Of a stretch of 64,000 nucleotides of DNA, positions 34,797-43,108 are shown piece after piece. Origin of the DNA: Empedobacter falsenii (lineage in GTDB: Bacteria; Bacteroidota; Bacteroidia; Flavobacteriales; Weeksellaceae); contig NZ_CP040908.1 of the NCBI RefSeq assembly GCF_013488205.1, positions 2,606,001 through 2,670,000 on the forward strand. Reading direction: 5' to 3'. Within the stretch, counting starts at the first letter, position 1. Each line of letters begins with the position of its first letter. Under the pieces are notes generated by a model, which had not been told where the DNA came from, did no database searches, and saw only the letters and a program-made list of their open reading frames with translations. A program made the translations under genes and the position numbers.

Positions 34797-34827
34797 CAAA
34801 TATAGAACGCTTTTTCGAATTTGCAAA
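34797..34827 (-). promoter_or_regulatory. Promoter of tRNA-Ser copy 2
   Basis: TTTG, 19 bases, TATATTTG; identical to copy 1. Confidence 0.8.
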
Positions 34828-34897
34828 CCTTAATTTAAAGTTTTTTTAATACAAAAACTTAGTTTATTCAGTATCAAATAAATATTTTTTAAAAAAA

Positions 34898-35311
34898 TTA
34901 TACAATAATTACCAAAGCTATCTGAATAAGGAAACCAAGCGTGAAAAACAAGGCTGCAAACTTCAATAAAGTAAAGCGAAATGTTTCGTTTATGATTAAT
35001 TTATTGACCAATGGTTTCGAGATTTTTTCGTCCAAAAGCTTTTCTACTTTTTTATAGAAAATCAATAATAAAATTATAATCACCATAACAACTGTAAATA
35101 TCAAAATAGAACTCATCGAATGATAAAACATCATTCCCATCGCCATTCCTAATACAGCTAGTATCAATTGTGGTAATTGATTAATTGCTTTTCGAATCAT
35201 TTCTTCAGTCTTTTTTAACCAATCAGCTCCAAGAATTTCTGGCGCAGCCATCCAAAAAGCAACAAATTGTAAAATCAAACCAAGTAAAGTAAAAATTTTT
35301 ATCATTCTCAA
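34898..35311 (-). CDS. Small membrane protein, unknown
   Basis: 137 residues with four hydrophobic helices (about 6-24, 47-62, 66-86, 112-136) and a basic loop between the third and fourth. An amphipathic segment (DWLKKTEEMIRKAINQLP) follows the first helix. Family not recognised. It lies 80 bp downstream of yebC in the same direction, beyond a terminator, so it is probably transcribed separately. Confidence 0.65.
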   Translation of the reverse strand: MRMIKIFTLLGLILQFVAFWMAAPEILGADWLKKTEEMIRKAINQLPQLILAVLGMAMGMMFYHSMSSILIFTVVMVIIILLLIFYKKVEKLLDEKISKPLVNKLIINETFRFTLLKFAALFFTLGFLIQIALVIIV

Positions 35312-35334
35312 AAATTCAATTATAGTTAAAGATA

Positions 35335-35367
35335 AAAAAAACCGTTTAAAATAAATTAAACGGTTTT
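35335..35367 (-). terminator. Terminator of yebC
   Basis: AAAACCGTTTA with TAAACGGTTTT, followed by a T-run on the minus strand. Confidence 0.85.
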
Positions 35368-35390
35368 CATATTATTCTTTTCAAAAAAGA

Positions 35391-36122
35391 TTATTCTTCC
35401 TCTTCTTCGTCTTCTTTCATCGTATGATAAACGTTATTGACGTCCTCATCTTCGTCAAATTTCTCCAACAATTTCTCGATGTCAGCTTTTTGTTCTTCTG
35501 TTAATTCTTTTGTTGTTTGTGGAATTCTTTCAAATTCTGATGAAATAATTTCATATCCACCTTCTTCCAAAGATTTGAAGATTGTTCCGTAATTCTCGAA
35601 AGGTGCAATTAATACAATTCCATCTTCATCCTCAAAAATCTCCTCTACTCCAAAGTCAATCATTTCAAATTCTAATTCCTCTAAATCTAAATTTTCAGGT
35701 TTTTGAATTTTGAAATTACAGATATGATCAAACATAAATTCAACAGAACCTTGCGTTCCTAATTGTCCATTACATTTACTGAAATAAGAACGAACGTTAG
35801 CTACTGTACGATTGTTGTTATTTGTAGAAGTTTCAACTAAAATAGCAATTCCGTGAGGTCCATAACCTTCGAAAATAACTTCCTTATAGTTTTCTGTATT
35901 TTTATCAGATGCTTTTTTGATTGCGCGTTCGATGTTATCTTTTGGCATGTTAACAGCCTTCGCATTCTGAATCACCGCACGAAGATGAGAATTTGAATGC
36001 GGATCAGGTCCTCCTGCTTTTACTGCCATTACGATATCCTTCCCAATTTTAGTAAACGCTTTAGACATTGCCGCCCAACGTTTTAATTTACGTCCTTTTC
36101 TAAATTCAAATGCTCTTCCCAT
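35391..36122 (-). CDS. yebC: YebC/PmpR family protein
   Basis: 243 residues with the full family signature: GRAFEFRKGRKLKRWAAMSK start, GKDIVMAVKAGGPDPHSNS, NAKAVNMPKDNIERAIKKA, YEVIFEGYGPHGIAILVET-like core (here KEVIFEGYGPHGIAILVE) and N-N-RT-ANVRSYFSKCNGQLG. YebC proteins were described as transcriptional regulators and, more recently, as ribosome-associated factors aiding translation of proline-rich stretches. The C-terminal tail is strongly acidic (EDEEEEE). A -7 box lies just upstream. Confidence 0.95.
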   Translation of the reverse strand: MGRAFEFRKGRKLKRWAAMSKAFTKIGKDIVMAVKAGGPDPHSNSHLRAVIQNAKAVNMPKDNIERAIKKASDKNTENYKEVIFEGYGPHGIAILVETSTNNNNRTVANVRSYFSKCNGQLGTQGSVEFMFDHICNFKIQKPENLDLEELEFEMIDFGVEEIFEDEDGIVLIAPFENYGTIFKSLEEGGYEIISSEFERIPQTTKELTEEQKADIEKLLEKFDEDEDVNNVYHTMKEDEEEEE

Positions 36123-36143
36123 TTATACTTGTTTTTATAGCTG

Positions 36144-36151
36144 CAAATTTA
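36144..36151 (-). promoter_or_regulatory. -7 box of yebC
   Basis: Minus-strand TAAATTTG, 22 bp before the ATG. Confidence 0.55.
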
Positions 36152-36162
36152 TTCATAAAACG

Positions 36163-36194
36163 AAAAAAATCCAAGAACTATGTCTTGGATTTTT
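36163..36194 (-). terminator. Terminator of the M3 peptidase gene
   Basis: AAAAATCCAAGA with TCTTGGATTTTT and a T-run on the minus strand. Confidence 0.85.
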
Positions 36195-36217
36195 AAGATG
36201 TTAATATTTTAGAATGA

Positions 36218-38326
36218 TTATTTCAATCCGTGATATTTTAACATAGGCTCAATTGAAGGGTTTTTACCTCTAAAATTTTTGTAAATCACATTCAAATCGT
36301 CCGAATTTCCTTGAGAAAATACTTTATCTCTCAAAATTTGACCATTTTTACGTGACATTCCTCCATTTTCTATTGTCCATTGGTATGCATCATGATCTAA
36401 CATTTCTGCCCAGATATACGCAAAATATCCAGCTGCATATCCTCCGCCAAAAATATGGCTAAAGTAAGAAGAACGGTAACGAGGCGGAACTTGTGGTAAA
36501 TTTGTTTTATTATCAATTAAGGCTTGTTTCTCAAAATCATCTACACTTGTTATTGTTTTATCGACAGAAACAGTGTGCCAAGACAAATCTAAAGCCGCAG
36601 CAGAAAGTAATTCTGTTAACGTATAACCTTTATTAAAATTAGATGCTTTTTTCATTTTTTCTACCAACGCATCAGGAATAGCAGCTCCTGTTTGGTAATG
36701 CTTCGCATAATTTTTTAGGATAGATGGTTCCGTTACATAATGCTCGTGAAATTGCGATGGAAACTCAACAAAATCTCTCGAAACATTTGTTCCAGATAAA
36801 GTTGGATATTTTTGATTTGCAAAGAAACCGTGCAACGCATGTCCAAATTCATGGAAAGTCGTCACTACATCATCATACGAAATCAACGCAGGTTGACCAT
36901 TTGCAGGTTTTGTGTAGTTTCCGACATTATAAATAACAGGTTTTGTTCCAAATAAGTGCGATTGCTCTACAAGATTACTCATCCAAGCACCTCCTTGTTT
37001 AGAATCTCTTTTGAAATAATCGGTATAAAATAATCCCAATTGAGAACCATCTTCATTAAACAATTCGTACACTTTTACATCTTCGTGCCAAGTAGGAATA
37101 TCTGTGCGCTTTTTGAATGAAATTCCGTACAATTCTTTCGCCATAAAGAAAATTCCATTCTCTACAACTGAATCCAAAACGAAATAAGGTTTCATTTCAT
37201 TTTCGTCAATATCATATTTCTCTTTACGTACTTTCTCCGCATAATAATTCCAATCCGCAGCTGTTAATGTATTTGCAGGATTTTCTTTCTTCGCTAACGC
37301 TTCAAATTCTTTTGCATCTTTTTGTGCCATTGCAGTTGCCGCTGGAATCATTTGATTCAAAATTCCTTTTGCTGCTGTAGGATTTTGCGCCATTTGATCT
37401 TGCAAATTCCATTCTGCATAATTCGAAAAACCTAATAATTTAGCTTTCTCCGCACGTTTTTTAACCAAAGTTAAAATTGTAGCACGTGTATCGTTTTCGT
37501 CTTTTTTCTCTGTTCTAATCCAAGCTGCATCAAATAATTTTTTTCTTGAAGCTGCATTAATCATATTTTGCAATTCAGGTTGTTGCGTTGTATTCAATAA
37601 ACTGATTAAATATGTTCCATCAGCTTGTTTGAAAGCTTCTAAATCAGCATCACTCAAACCAGCTAATTCTTCTTTCGAAAAAGTAACGCCACCAGATTTT
37701 GTTCCTTTTAATAATTGATTTGAGAATTTAGTTTCTAAAGAAGCAATTTCTCCATTCAATTTTTTCAATTCATCTTTTTGTGCAGCAGATAAATTTGCTC
37801 CAGCCAATTCAAATCGTTGATAATACACATCTAACAAACGAGATGATTCTTTATCTAAATTCAATGATTTTTTATTGTCATGTAAAGTTTTTACACGTTG
37901 AAATAATTTATCATTCAAATAAATTGCATCGCTATGAGCGGCAAATTTAGGAGACATCTCCTCCTCTACTGCTTGCAATGTTTCGTTTGTATTTGCACCT
38001 GTCAATAATCCAAAAACATGATTAACTCGTGTTAATAATTGACCAGATTTTTCCATCTCAACTAATGTATTTTCAAAAGTTGGTGCTTCAGAATTATTAG
38101 CAATTTTATTGATTTCGACTAATTGTTCAGCCATTCCTTGCACCAAAGCAGGTTTGAAATCTTCGTTTTTAATTTTCGAAAAATCAGCAGTTTGGTAAGG
38201 CAAAGTGCTCACTTCAAAAAAAGGATTTTTATCGTTCCACATACTATTTGTTGACTTTTCGCTACAAGAAGTGGCTAGGATTGACGATCCTACCATCATT
38301 CCGTAAAAAAGTTTTTTATTAAACAT
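36218..38326 (-). CDS. M3 family metallopeptidase (peptidyl-dipeptidase Dcp-like), probable lipoprotein
   Basis: 702 residues from the ATG at 38326, which gives a clean lipoprotein signal (KKLFYGMMVGSSILATSC, acylated Cys). The longer frame from 38395 would put 23 residues before it and seems wrong. The zinc motif HEFGHALH lies at about residue 490, with the third ligand expected in the EFPSQFHEH block that follows. C-terminal YFSHIFGGGYAAGYFAYIWA is typical of the Dcp/oligopeptidase A subfamily. It should cleave short peptides in the periplasm or at the outer membrane. Terminator downstream; single gene. Confidence 0.92.
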   Translation of the reverse strand: MFNKKLFYGMMVGSSILATSCSEKSTNSMWNDKNPFFEVSTLPYQTADFSKIKNEDFKPALVQGMAEQLVEINKIANNSEAPTFENTLVEMEKSGQLLTRVNHVFGLLTGANTNETLQAVEEEMSPKFAAHSDAIYLNDKLFQRVKTLHDNKKSLNLDKESSRLLDVYYQRFELAGANLSAAQKDELKKLNGEIASLETKFSNQLLKGTKSGGVTFSKEELAGLSDADLEAFKQADGTYLISLLNTTQQPELQNMINAASRKKLFDAAWIRTEKKDENDTRATILTLVKKRAEKAKLLGFSNYAEWNLQDQMAQNPTAAKGILNQMIPAATAMAQKDAKEFEALAKKENPANTLTAADWNYYAEKVRKEKYDIDENEMKPYFVLDSVVENGIFFMAKELYGISFKKRTDIPTWHEDVKVYELFNEDGSQLGLFYTDYFKRDSKQGGAWMSNLVEQSHLFGTKPVIYNVGNYTKPANGQPALISYDDVVTTFHEFGHALHGFFANQKYPTLSGTNVSRDFVEFPSQFHEHYVTEPSILKNYAKHYQTGAAIPDALVEKMKKASNFNKGYTLTELLSAAALDLSWHTVSVDKTITSVDDFEKQALIDNKTNLPQVPPRYRSSYFSHIFGGGYAAGYFAYIWAEMLDHDAYQWTIENGGMSRKNGQILRDKVFSQGNSDDLNVIYKNFRGKNPSIEPMLKYHGLK

Positions 38327-38487
38327 TTTTATTATTTTTAGACCTAACGAAGTTAAACTTATAATGTGAAATTTCAAAAACATTCTGTTTTTCATTCAAA
38401 CGATGGAAAATATTTAAGCTAAATCTTAAAAGTTAAATAATTAATAAACCTTACCGAAAAGATTGAATTTTCTTCGACGAAAATAAT

Positions 38488-38495
38488 TATCTTTG
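38488..38495 (+). promoter_or_regulatory. -7 box before the Nudix gene
   Basis: TATCTTTG exactly fits the consensus and places the transcript start at about 38502, next to the annotated GTG. Confidence 0.6.
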
Positions 38496-38502
38496 AAAAA
38501 GA

Positions 38503-39195
38503 GTGAGGAAAAATTTCACTCTTTTTTATTACCCTAAAAATCAATCCATTTTGTATTTAGATTTAGAAGAATTAAAATATTTATTAGCCGAAAGTGTTGA
38601 AGAATTGCCTAGTTGGGAATCACACCAAAAGCTTTCACCTCCATATCGTCAAAAATTTGATTTAGAATATGTAAAACGTACCAATCCAAGAAGTGCGTCT
38701 GTCATGATTTTATTGTATCAAAACGAAGATGGCGAAATTGAATTTCCAGTAACCATGCGTGTTTCGTACGAAGGAGCGCATTCGCATCAGTTTTCTTTAC
38801 CAGGTGGACAATTTGAAGAACAAGATATTAGTTTTGATGAAACTGCTATTCGTGAAACAGTGGAAGAACTTGGTGTAGATTACGAAAACATTGAGATTGT
38901 AAGACAATTGAGCGAAATGTATATTCCGCCAAGCAATTTCTTGGTTTATCCTTATATCGGAATTTATCATGGAGAGCCACATTTCAATCCAGATGAGCGT
39001 GAAGTACAATATGTTGTTCCATTAAATTTGGAAGCTTTTTTGAATGCTGATTACGAAGTTTTTGAGAGAGAATTTTCTGGTCAAGTTGTCGAAATTCCTG
39101 GTTATAACATTGGTGACGATGAATTTCTTTGGGGCGCAACGGCAATGATTTTAGAAGAATTTAAAGATTATCTAAAAATCGTATTAAATTTGTAA
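38503..39195 (+). CDS. Nudix hydrolase, CoA pyrophosphatase (NudL)-like
   Basis: Up to 230 residues. The Nudix box is in PGGQFEEQDISFDETAIRET followed by VEELGV, with the NudL-type spacing, and SYEGAHSHQFSLPGG fits the CoA-pyrophosphatase signature region. It should hydrolyse CoA or related nucleoside diphosphate derivatives. The GTG at 38503 is the earliest possible start but would make the message leaderless because the -7 box is only 8 bp upstream; an in-frame TTG at 38551 (starting MYLDLEELKYLL) agrees better with the promoter and with the usual family length. The start is therefore uncertain. Followed 19 bp later by the acyltransferase gene. Confidence 0.88.
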   Translation: MRKNFTLFYYPKNQSILYLDLEELKYLLAESVEELPSWESHQKLSPPYRQKFDLEYVKRTNPRSASVMILLYQNEDGEIEFPVTMRVSYEGAHSHQFSLPGGQFEEQDISFDETAIRETVEELGVDYENIEIVRQLSEMYIPPSNFLVYPYIGIYHGEPHFNPDEREVQYVVPLNLEAFLNADYEVFEREFSGQVVEIPGYNIGDDEFLWGATAMILEEFKDYLKIVLNL

Positions 39196-39214
39196 CTTAA
39201 ACAATTAAGAACTC

Positions 39215-40099
39215 GTGTCTCAAAAAGCAAAGAAAAAGAACGCATTTCGCGATTCATTTGGACATCTATATTTCCTAAAAAGGACGTTAATTTTCTTATT
39301 AGGATCATTTACCTATAACCGTTATAATGGTTTTAATAAACTAAAAGTTAGTGGTACAAAAAACTTGGTTCATTTGCCAGCTCAAAATGTATTATTCGTT
39401 TCGAATCATCAAACTTATTTTGCTGATGTTTTTGCGATGTATCATGTATTTTGTAGTGTAAAAAATGGTTTTATTGATACTATTAAAAATCCAATTTATT
39501 TACTTAATCCTAAGATTGATTTTTATTACGTTGCCGCAGAGGAAACGATGAAAGATAATCTTTTGACGAAATTATTTGCCTACACAGGAGCGGTAACCGT
39601 AAAAAGAACGTGGCGTGCAAAAGGAGAAAATGTAAATAGAAAAGTAGATTTAAGCGAAATTAACAATATCGATATTGCGTTGCAAAGTGGTTGGGTCGTA
39701 ACGTTTCCGCAAGGGACCACAACTGCATTTGCGCCTGGTCGTCGTGGAACTGCGCATTTAATCAAGAAGAATAAACCAATTGTAATTCCAGTTGTGATTG
39801 ATGGTTTTCGTAGAGCTTTTGATAAAAAAGGTTTGCGCATCAAAAAACGTGGAATTAATGCGACAATGACATTCAAAGAGCCTTTGGAAATCGATTATGA
39901 AAATGATTCGAGCGATGCAATCATGAAAAAAATTATGAATGCAATTGAGCAAGCGCCAGAGTTTAATAAGGTTCGACCAATGGACGAAATTCTTGCTGAA
40001 AATAGTGAAAAATCATTGGATGATTATTTGAACGAAGATGACGAAGAGTTTGATGATTTCGAAGAAATGGGCTACGACGAAGAAAATAAAAAAGACTAA
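39215..40099 (+). CDS. PlsC-like 1-acylglycerol-phosphate acyltransferase
   Basis: 294 residues, GTG start. Acyltransferase motifs: NHQTYFAD (catalytic His then Asp, but with five rather than four residues between), FPQGTTTAF in place of the usual FPEGTRS, and VIPVVIDG. The body is followed by an acidic tail (NEDDEEFDDFEEMGYDEE). It presumably transfers acyl groups to lysophospholipid or a related acceptor at the inner membrane. Both catalytic motifs deviate from the E. coli PlsC pattern, so acceptor specificity is uncertain. Likely one operon with the Nudix gene and mpl (18 bp gap). Confidence 0.85.
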   Translation: MSQKAKKKNAFRDSFGHLYFLKRTLIFLLGSFTYNRYNGFNKLKVSGTKNLVHLPAQNVLFVSNHQTYFADVFAMYHVFCSVKNGFIDTIKNPIYLLNPKIDFYYVAAEETMKDNLLTKLFAYTGAVTVKRTWRAKGENVNRKVDLSEINNIDIALQSGWVVTFPQGTTTAFAPGRRGTAHLIKKNKPIVIPVVIDGFRRAFDKKGLRIKKRGINATMTFKEPLEIDYENDSSDAIMKKIMNAIEQAPEFNKVRPMDEILAENSEKSLDDYLNEDDEEFDDFEEMGYDEENKKD

Positions 40100-40117
40100 A
40101 AGAATACAACATACAAA

Positions 40118-41470
40118 ATGAAAAAAGTTCATTTTATTGCAATTGGTGGAAGTGCAATGCACAATTTGGCGATTGCTTTGCACGAAAAAGGTTATCAAGT
40201 AACGGGGTCTGATGACGCAATTTTCGAACCTTCGAAAACACGTTTGGATCAACGTGGTATTTTACCAGAAGAAATGGGTTGGTTTCCAGAAAAAATTACA
40301 ACAGATTTAGATGCTGTGATTTTAGGTATGCACGCTCACGCTGATAATCCTGAAATGTTACGTGCGCAAGAATTAGGTTTAAAAATCTATTCATATCCAG
40401 AATATTTGTACGAACAATCGAAAGATAAAACGCGTGTTGTGATTGGTGGTTCACATGGAAAAACGACGATTACATCAATGATTCTTCACGTTTTGCATTA
40501 TCATAATATCGATGTAGATTATATGGTTGGTGCGCAATTAGATGGTTTTGATGTGATGGTAAAATTGACAGAAGACAACGAATTTATGATTATGGAAGGA
40601 GATGAATATTTATCTTCTGCCTTAGATCGTCGTTCAAAATTCTTGTTGTATCAACCAAATATTGCGTTGATTTCTGGTATTGCTTGGGATCATATCAATG
40701 TTTTTCCAACGTTTGCAGATTATACTTCTCAATTCTCAAAATTCGTAGAATCTATCGTGAATGGAGGTGCTTTAATTTACAATGAAACAGATGAAGAAGT
40801 TGTAAAAGTTGTAGAAGAAACTGAGAAAGCAATCAAGAAATTTCCTTATCATTTACCAGAACATTTTATCGAAAATGGAATCACTTTTATCGAAACAGAA
40901 GATGGTCCAATTCCATTAGAAGTCTTTGGTAATCATAATTTGATGAATTTAGAAGGCGCTCGTGCAATTTGTAAACAATTAGGTGTAATGGATGATGACT
41001 TCAACGAAGCAATTCAATCATTTAAGGGAGCATCTAAACGTTTGGAATTAATTAATCGTACTTCTGATTTTGTTGCGTATAAAGATTTTGCTCATGCGCC
41101 AAGTAAAGTAACTTCGGTAACCAATGCTGTAAAAGAACAATATACAGATAAAACAGTTGTGGGATGTTTAGAAATCCATACCTATTCGTCTTTGAATCCT
41201 GAGTTTTTGGTTCAATACAAAAGCGCTTTAGATAAAGCTGATATCAAAATTGTAATGTATAGCCCAGAAGCGTTAGAAATAAAACGTATGGAAATGATTT
41301 CTCCAGAAGATATCAAAAAAGCGTTTGGAGACGATTCGATTTTGGTGTTTACGAATGGTGAACAATTGCAAGATTATATCGAAAGTTTAGATAAAAAAGA
41401 TAAAGTATTTTTGATGATGAGTTCAGGAAACTTCGGTGGAGTAAACTTGAATGAATTATTTAAAGCATAA
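40118..41470 (+). CDS. mpl: UDP-N-acetylmuramate:L-Ala-gamma-D-Glu-meso-DAP ligase (Mpl)
   Basis: 450 residues, Mur ligase family. The N-terminal Rossmann-like UDP-binding region (HFIAIGGSAMHNLAIALHEK) is followed by the ATP-binding loop GGSHGKTTITSM (about residues 109-120) and the EGDEYLSSALDRRSKFL and SGIAWDHINVFPT blocks typical of Mpl rather than MurC. It ligates recycled tripeptide to UDP-MurNAc, a peptidoglycan recycling step. Third gene of the Nudix-acyltransferase-mpl run, ending before two hairpins. Confidence 0.92.
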   Translation: MKKVHFIAIGGSAMHNLAIALHEKGYQVTGSDDAIFEPSKTRLDQRGILPEEMGWFPEKITTDLDAVILGMHAHADNPEMLRAQELGLKIYSYPEYLYEQSKDKTRVVIGGSHGKTTITSMILHVLHYHNIDVDYMVGAQLDGFDVMVKLTEDNEFMIMEGDEYLSSALDRRSKFLLYQPNIALISGIAWDHINVFPTFADYTSQFSKFVESIVNGGALIYNETDEEVVKVVEETEKAIKKFPYHLPEHFIENGITFIETEDGPIPLEVFGNHNLMNLEGARAICKQLGVMDDDFNEAIQSFKGASKRLELINRTSDFVAYKDFAHAPSKVTSVTNAVKEQYTDKTVVGCLEIHTYSSLNPEFLVQYKSALDKADIKIVMYSPEALEIKRMEMISPEDIKKAFGDDSILVFTNGEQLQDYIESLDKKDKVFLMMSSGNFGGVNLNELFKA

Positions 41471-41472
41471 AA

Positions 41473-41499
41473 AAATCACCTTTCAAAAAAAGGTGATTT
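41473..41499 (+). terminator. Hairpin directly after mpl
   Basis: AAATCACCTT with AAGGTGATTT; T-run short, so possibly a weak terminator or mRNA-stabilising stem. Confidence 0.55.
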
Positions 41500-41524
41500 C
41501 CACTTAAATATCTATAAAATATAG

Positions 41525-41558
41525 AAAAAGAGAACTTAATTTTTTAGGTTCTCTTTTT
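41525..41558 (+). terminator. Strong terminator after mpl
   Basis: AAAAAGAGAAC with GTTCTCTTTTT, T-run continuing. Confidence 0.8.
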
Positions 41559-41682
41559 ATTTTTTGTCAAATGGTCAAAATAATCATTTTGGGTTTTTGG
41601 ATTACTTCTTTTCAAATATCAGTAAACTTAGAACTATTTTAAACTTTTTCGGAACTATTAATTTTAAAAACATTATTTTAGA

Positions 41683-41764
41683 AAAAACAGAGGTGATATA
41701 AACTTTTAGTAATACTCTACTCACTTTTGTTAGCTTTCGCCATCAAAAAAACACCTCTGTTTTT
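41683..41764. repeat. 13-bp inverted repeat with 56-bp loop
   Basis: AAAAACAGAGGTG at 41683-41695 pairs perfectly with CACCTCTGTTTTT at 41752-41764. It lies beyond the mpl terminator and about 100 bp from the stop of the AraC gene. Confidence 0.7.
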
Positions 41765-41863
41765 ACTATAAAATTATAGTGACCCTTTTGATAGTAACAA
41801 AGATGATAAAAATCGAGATTAAAAAAAGTTTGAAAAGTAGCCTAAAGATGTCCAAAACGGAAG

Positions 41864-42688
41864 TTATTGTAAACTTTTTCTAAATTGAGTTGGACTAATT
41901 TTTAGATGTTTTTTAAAAAAATTTCCGAATGAATATTGGTCAGAAAAGTTTAACTCATTCGAAATTTCAGAGATTGTTTTAGTTGTTTCACTCAACAATA
42001 CTTTCGATTCGCGAATCACAACAGAACTGATTAATTCTTTTGTCGTTCTACCCGTTATTGATTTACAACATTCAGTTAAATATCTAACTGTAATATTCAG
42101 TTTATCTGCATAATATTTTGCATCTCTATTTTCTGTATAACCCTTATTTAAGTCATTCAAAAAACGTTTTACAATATCATCTTTTCGCGTTCCTTTTCTT
42201 ACAATAATTGTTTGTTGTTTCGAAAGTTCGCTAAACGTTGTGTAAACAATCGCATAAAATAAATTGAATTGTAAATAACGCACGAATTTGGTCGATTTCT
42301 CTTGCAAACGCAACTTTAACTGCAATAAAAGCTCTATTAAAGCAGAAAATTCTATTTCATTGAAATGATAATTATTAACTCTGCTTTCGCCAAAAAATTG
42401 GTTGTATTCATAACCACTCAAATCGATAATCGACGTATCTAAAATCTTTTTGGTTAAGACTAAACTCAATAATTCTAAATCAGATGATTTTGAAATTATT
42501 TGATAAGATTTATTAGGTTCTGGGAAGAAAACATCGTGTTGTTTAAGTTTAATTTCTTGGTCATTTTGAGAAATAATTAAATAACCATGCTGAATAAAAA
42601 TCGTTTGAATCAAATCTTTTTTCAAACGTTTATTCTCGACAGTTTGCTGAATAAATTCCTCTTGATCAAAAACATTAAAATTCTCCAT
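41864..42688 (-). CDS. AraC family transcriptional regulator
   Basis: 274 residues: an N-terminal cupin-like sensor (QTIFIQHGYLIISQNDQEIK, FPEPNKSYQI) and a C-terminal double helix-turn-helix (KYYADKLNITVRYLTECCKS; SEISNELNFSDQYSFGNFFK and ISPTQFRKSL). It starts 21 bp after the SMR exporter gene in the same direction, so it probably regulates that exporter as part of one operon. Inducer unknown. Confidence 0.92.
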   Translation of the reverse strand: MENFNVFDQEEFIQQTVENKRLKKDLIQTIFIQHGYLIISQNDQEIKLKQHDVFFPEPNKSYQIISKSSDLELLSLVLTKKILDTSIIDLSGYEYNQFFGESRVNNYHFNEIEFSALIELLLQLKLRLQEKSTKFVRYLQFNLFYAIVYTTFSELSKQQTIIVRKGTRKDDIVKRFLNDLNKGYTENRDAKYYADKLNITVRYLTECCKSITGRTTKELISSVVIRESKVLLSETTKTISEISNELNFSDQYSFGNFFKKHLKISPTQFRKSLQ

Positions 42689-42709
42689 AAATCAACACAA
42701 TAGTTTTAG

Positions 42710-43036
42710 TTAATTTGACACAAATTTTAATCCAATAATTGAGCAGATTAAAGTCGTTAAGAAAAAAACGCGCCAAAAACTTGCCGGTTCTTTAAAAATA
42801 AAAATTCCGACCAAAACTGTTCCGACCGCTCCAATTCCCGTCCAAACTGCATAAGCCGTTCCGATTGGTAATGTTTGCGTTGCTTTTACCAACAAAACCA
42901 TGCTCACCGTTAAGAAAAATAAGAAGCCGCCATACCATAAATAGGTGTCATTTCCGGTTGCTTCTTTTGCTTTTCCAAGACATGATGCGAAACCGACTTC
43001 ACACAAACCTGCGATTAGTAAAATTATCCAATTCAT
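42710..43036 (-). CDS. sugE: SMR family exporter, SugE/Gdx type
   Basis: 108 residues, four transmembrane helices. The essential Glu is in IAGLCEVGFA (residue 13) and TLPIGTAYAVWTGIGAVG is the SugE/Gdx signature of helix 3. Gdx proteins export guanidinium ion; SugE variants also export quaternary ammonium compounds. The tryptophan that usually follows the Glu by three residues in Gdx is Phe here. No guanidine riboswitch was recognised upstream. Operon with the AraC gene. Confidence 0.88.
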   Translation of the reverse strand: MNWIILLIAGLCEVGFASCLGKAKEATGNDTYLWYGGFLFFLTVSMVLLVKATQTLPIGTAYAVWTGIGAVGTVLVGIFIFKEPASFWRVFFLTTLICSIIGLKFVSN

Positions 43037-43062
43037 TTTTTACTGATTTATTTATAAAAATT

Positions 43063-43084
43063 AAGACTACAAAAATGTAGCCTT
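43063..43084 (-). terminator. Hairpin between YceI-like gene and SMR gene
   Basis: AAGRCTACA-type stem (one mismatch) with AAAA loop and AT-rich tail on the minus strand. Weak T-run. Confidence 0.5.
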
Positions 43085-43108
43085 AAAATTAATTATTTAT
43101 TTTTTGAA

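Larger units (their letters stand above)
34679..34827 (-). repeat. 149-bp direct repeat carrying tRNA-Ser, copy 2
   Basis: Exact copy of 23026-23174. Confidence 0.95.
41471..41863. other. 393-bp convergent intergenic region with three hairpins
   Basis: Holds a hairpin at 41473-41499, a strong terminator at 41525-41558 and a long-loop inverted repeat at 41683-41764. No ORF with protein character was seen. Confidence 0.65.
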
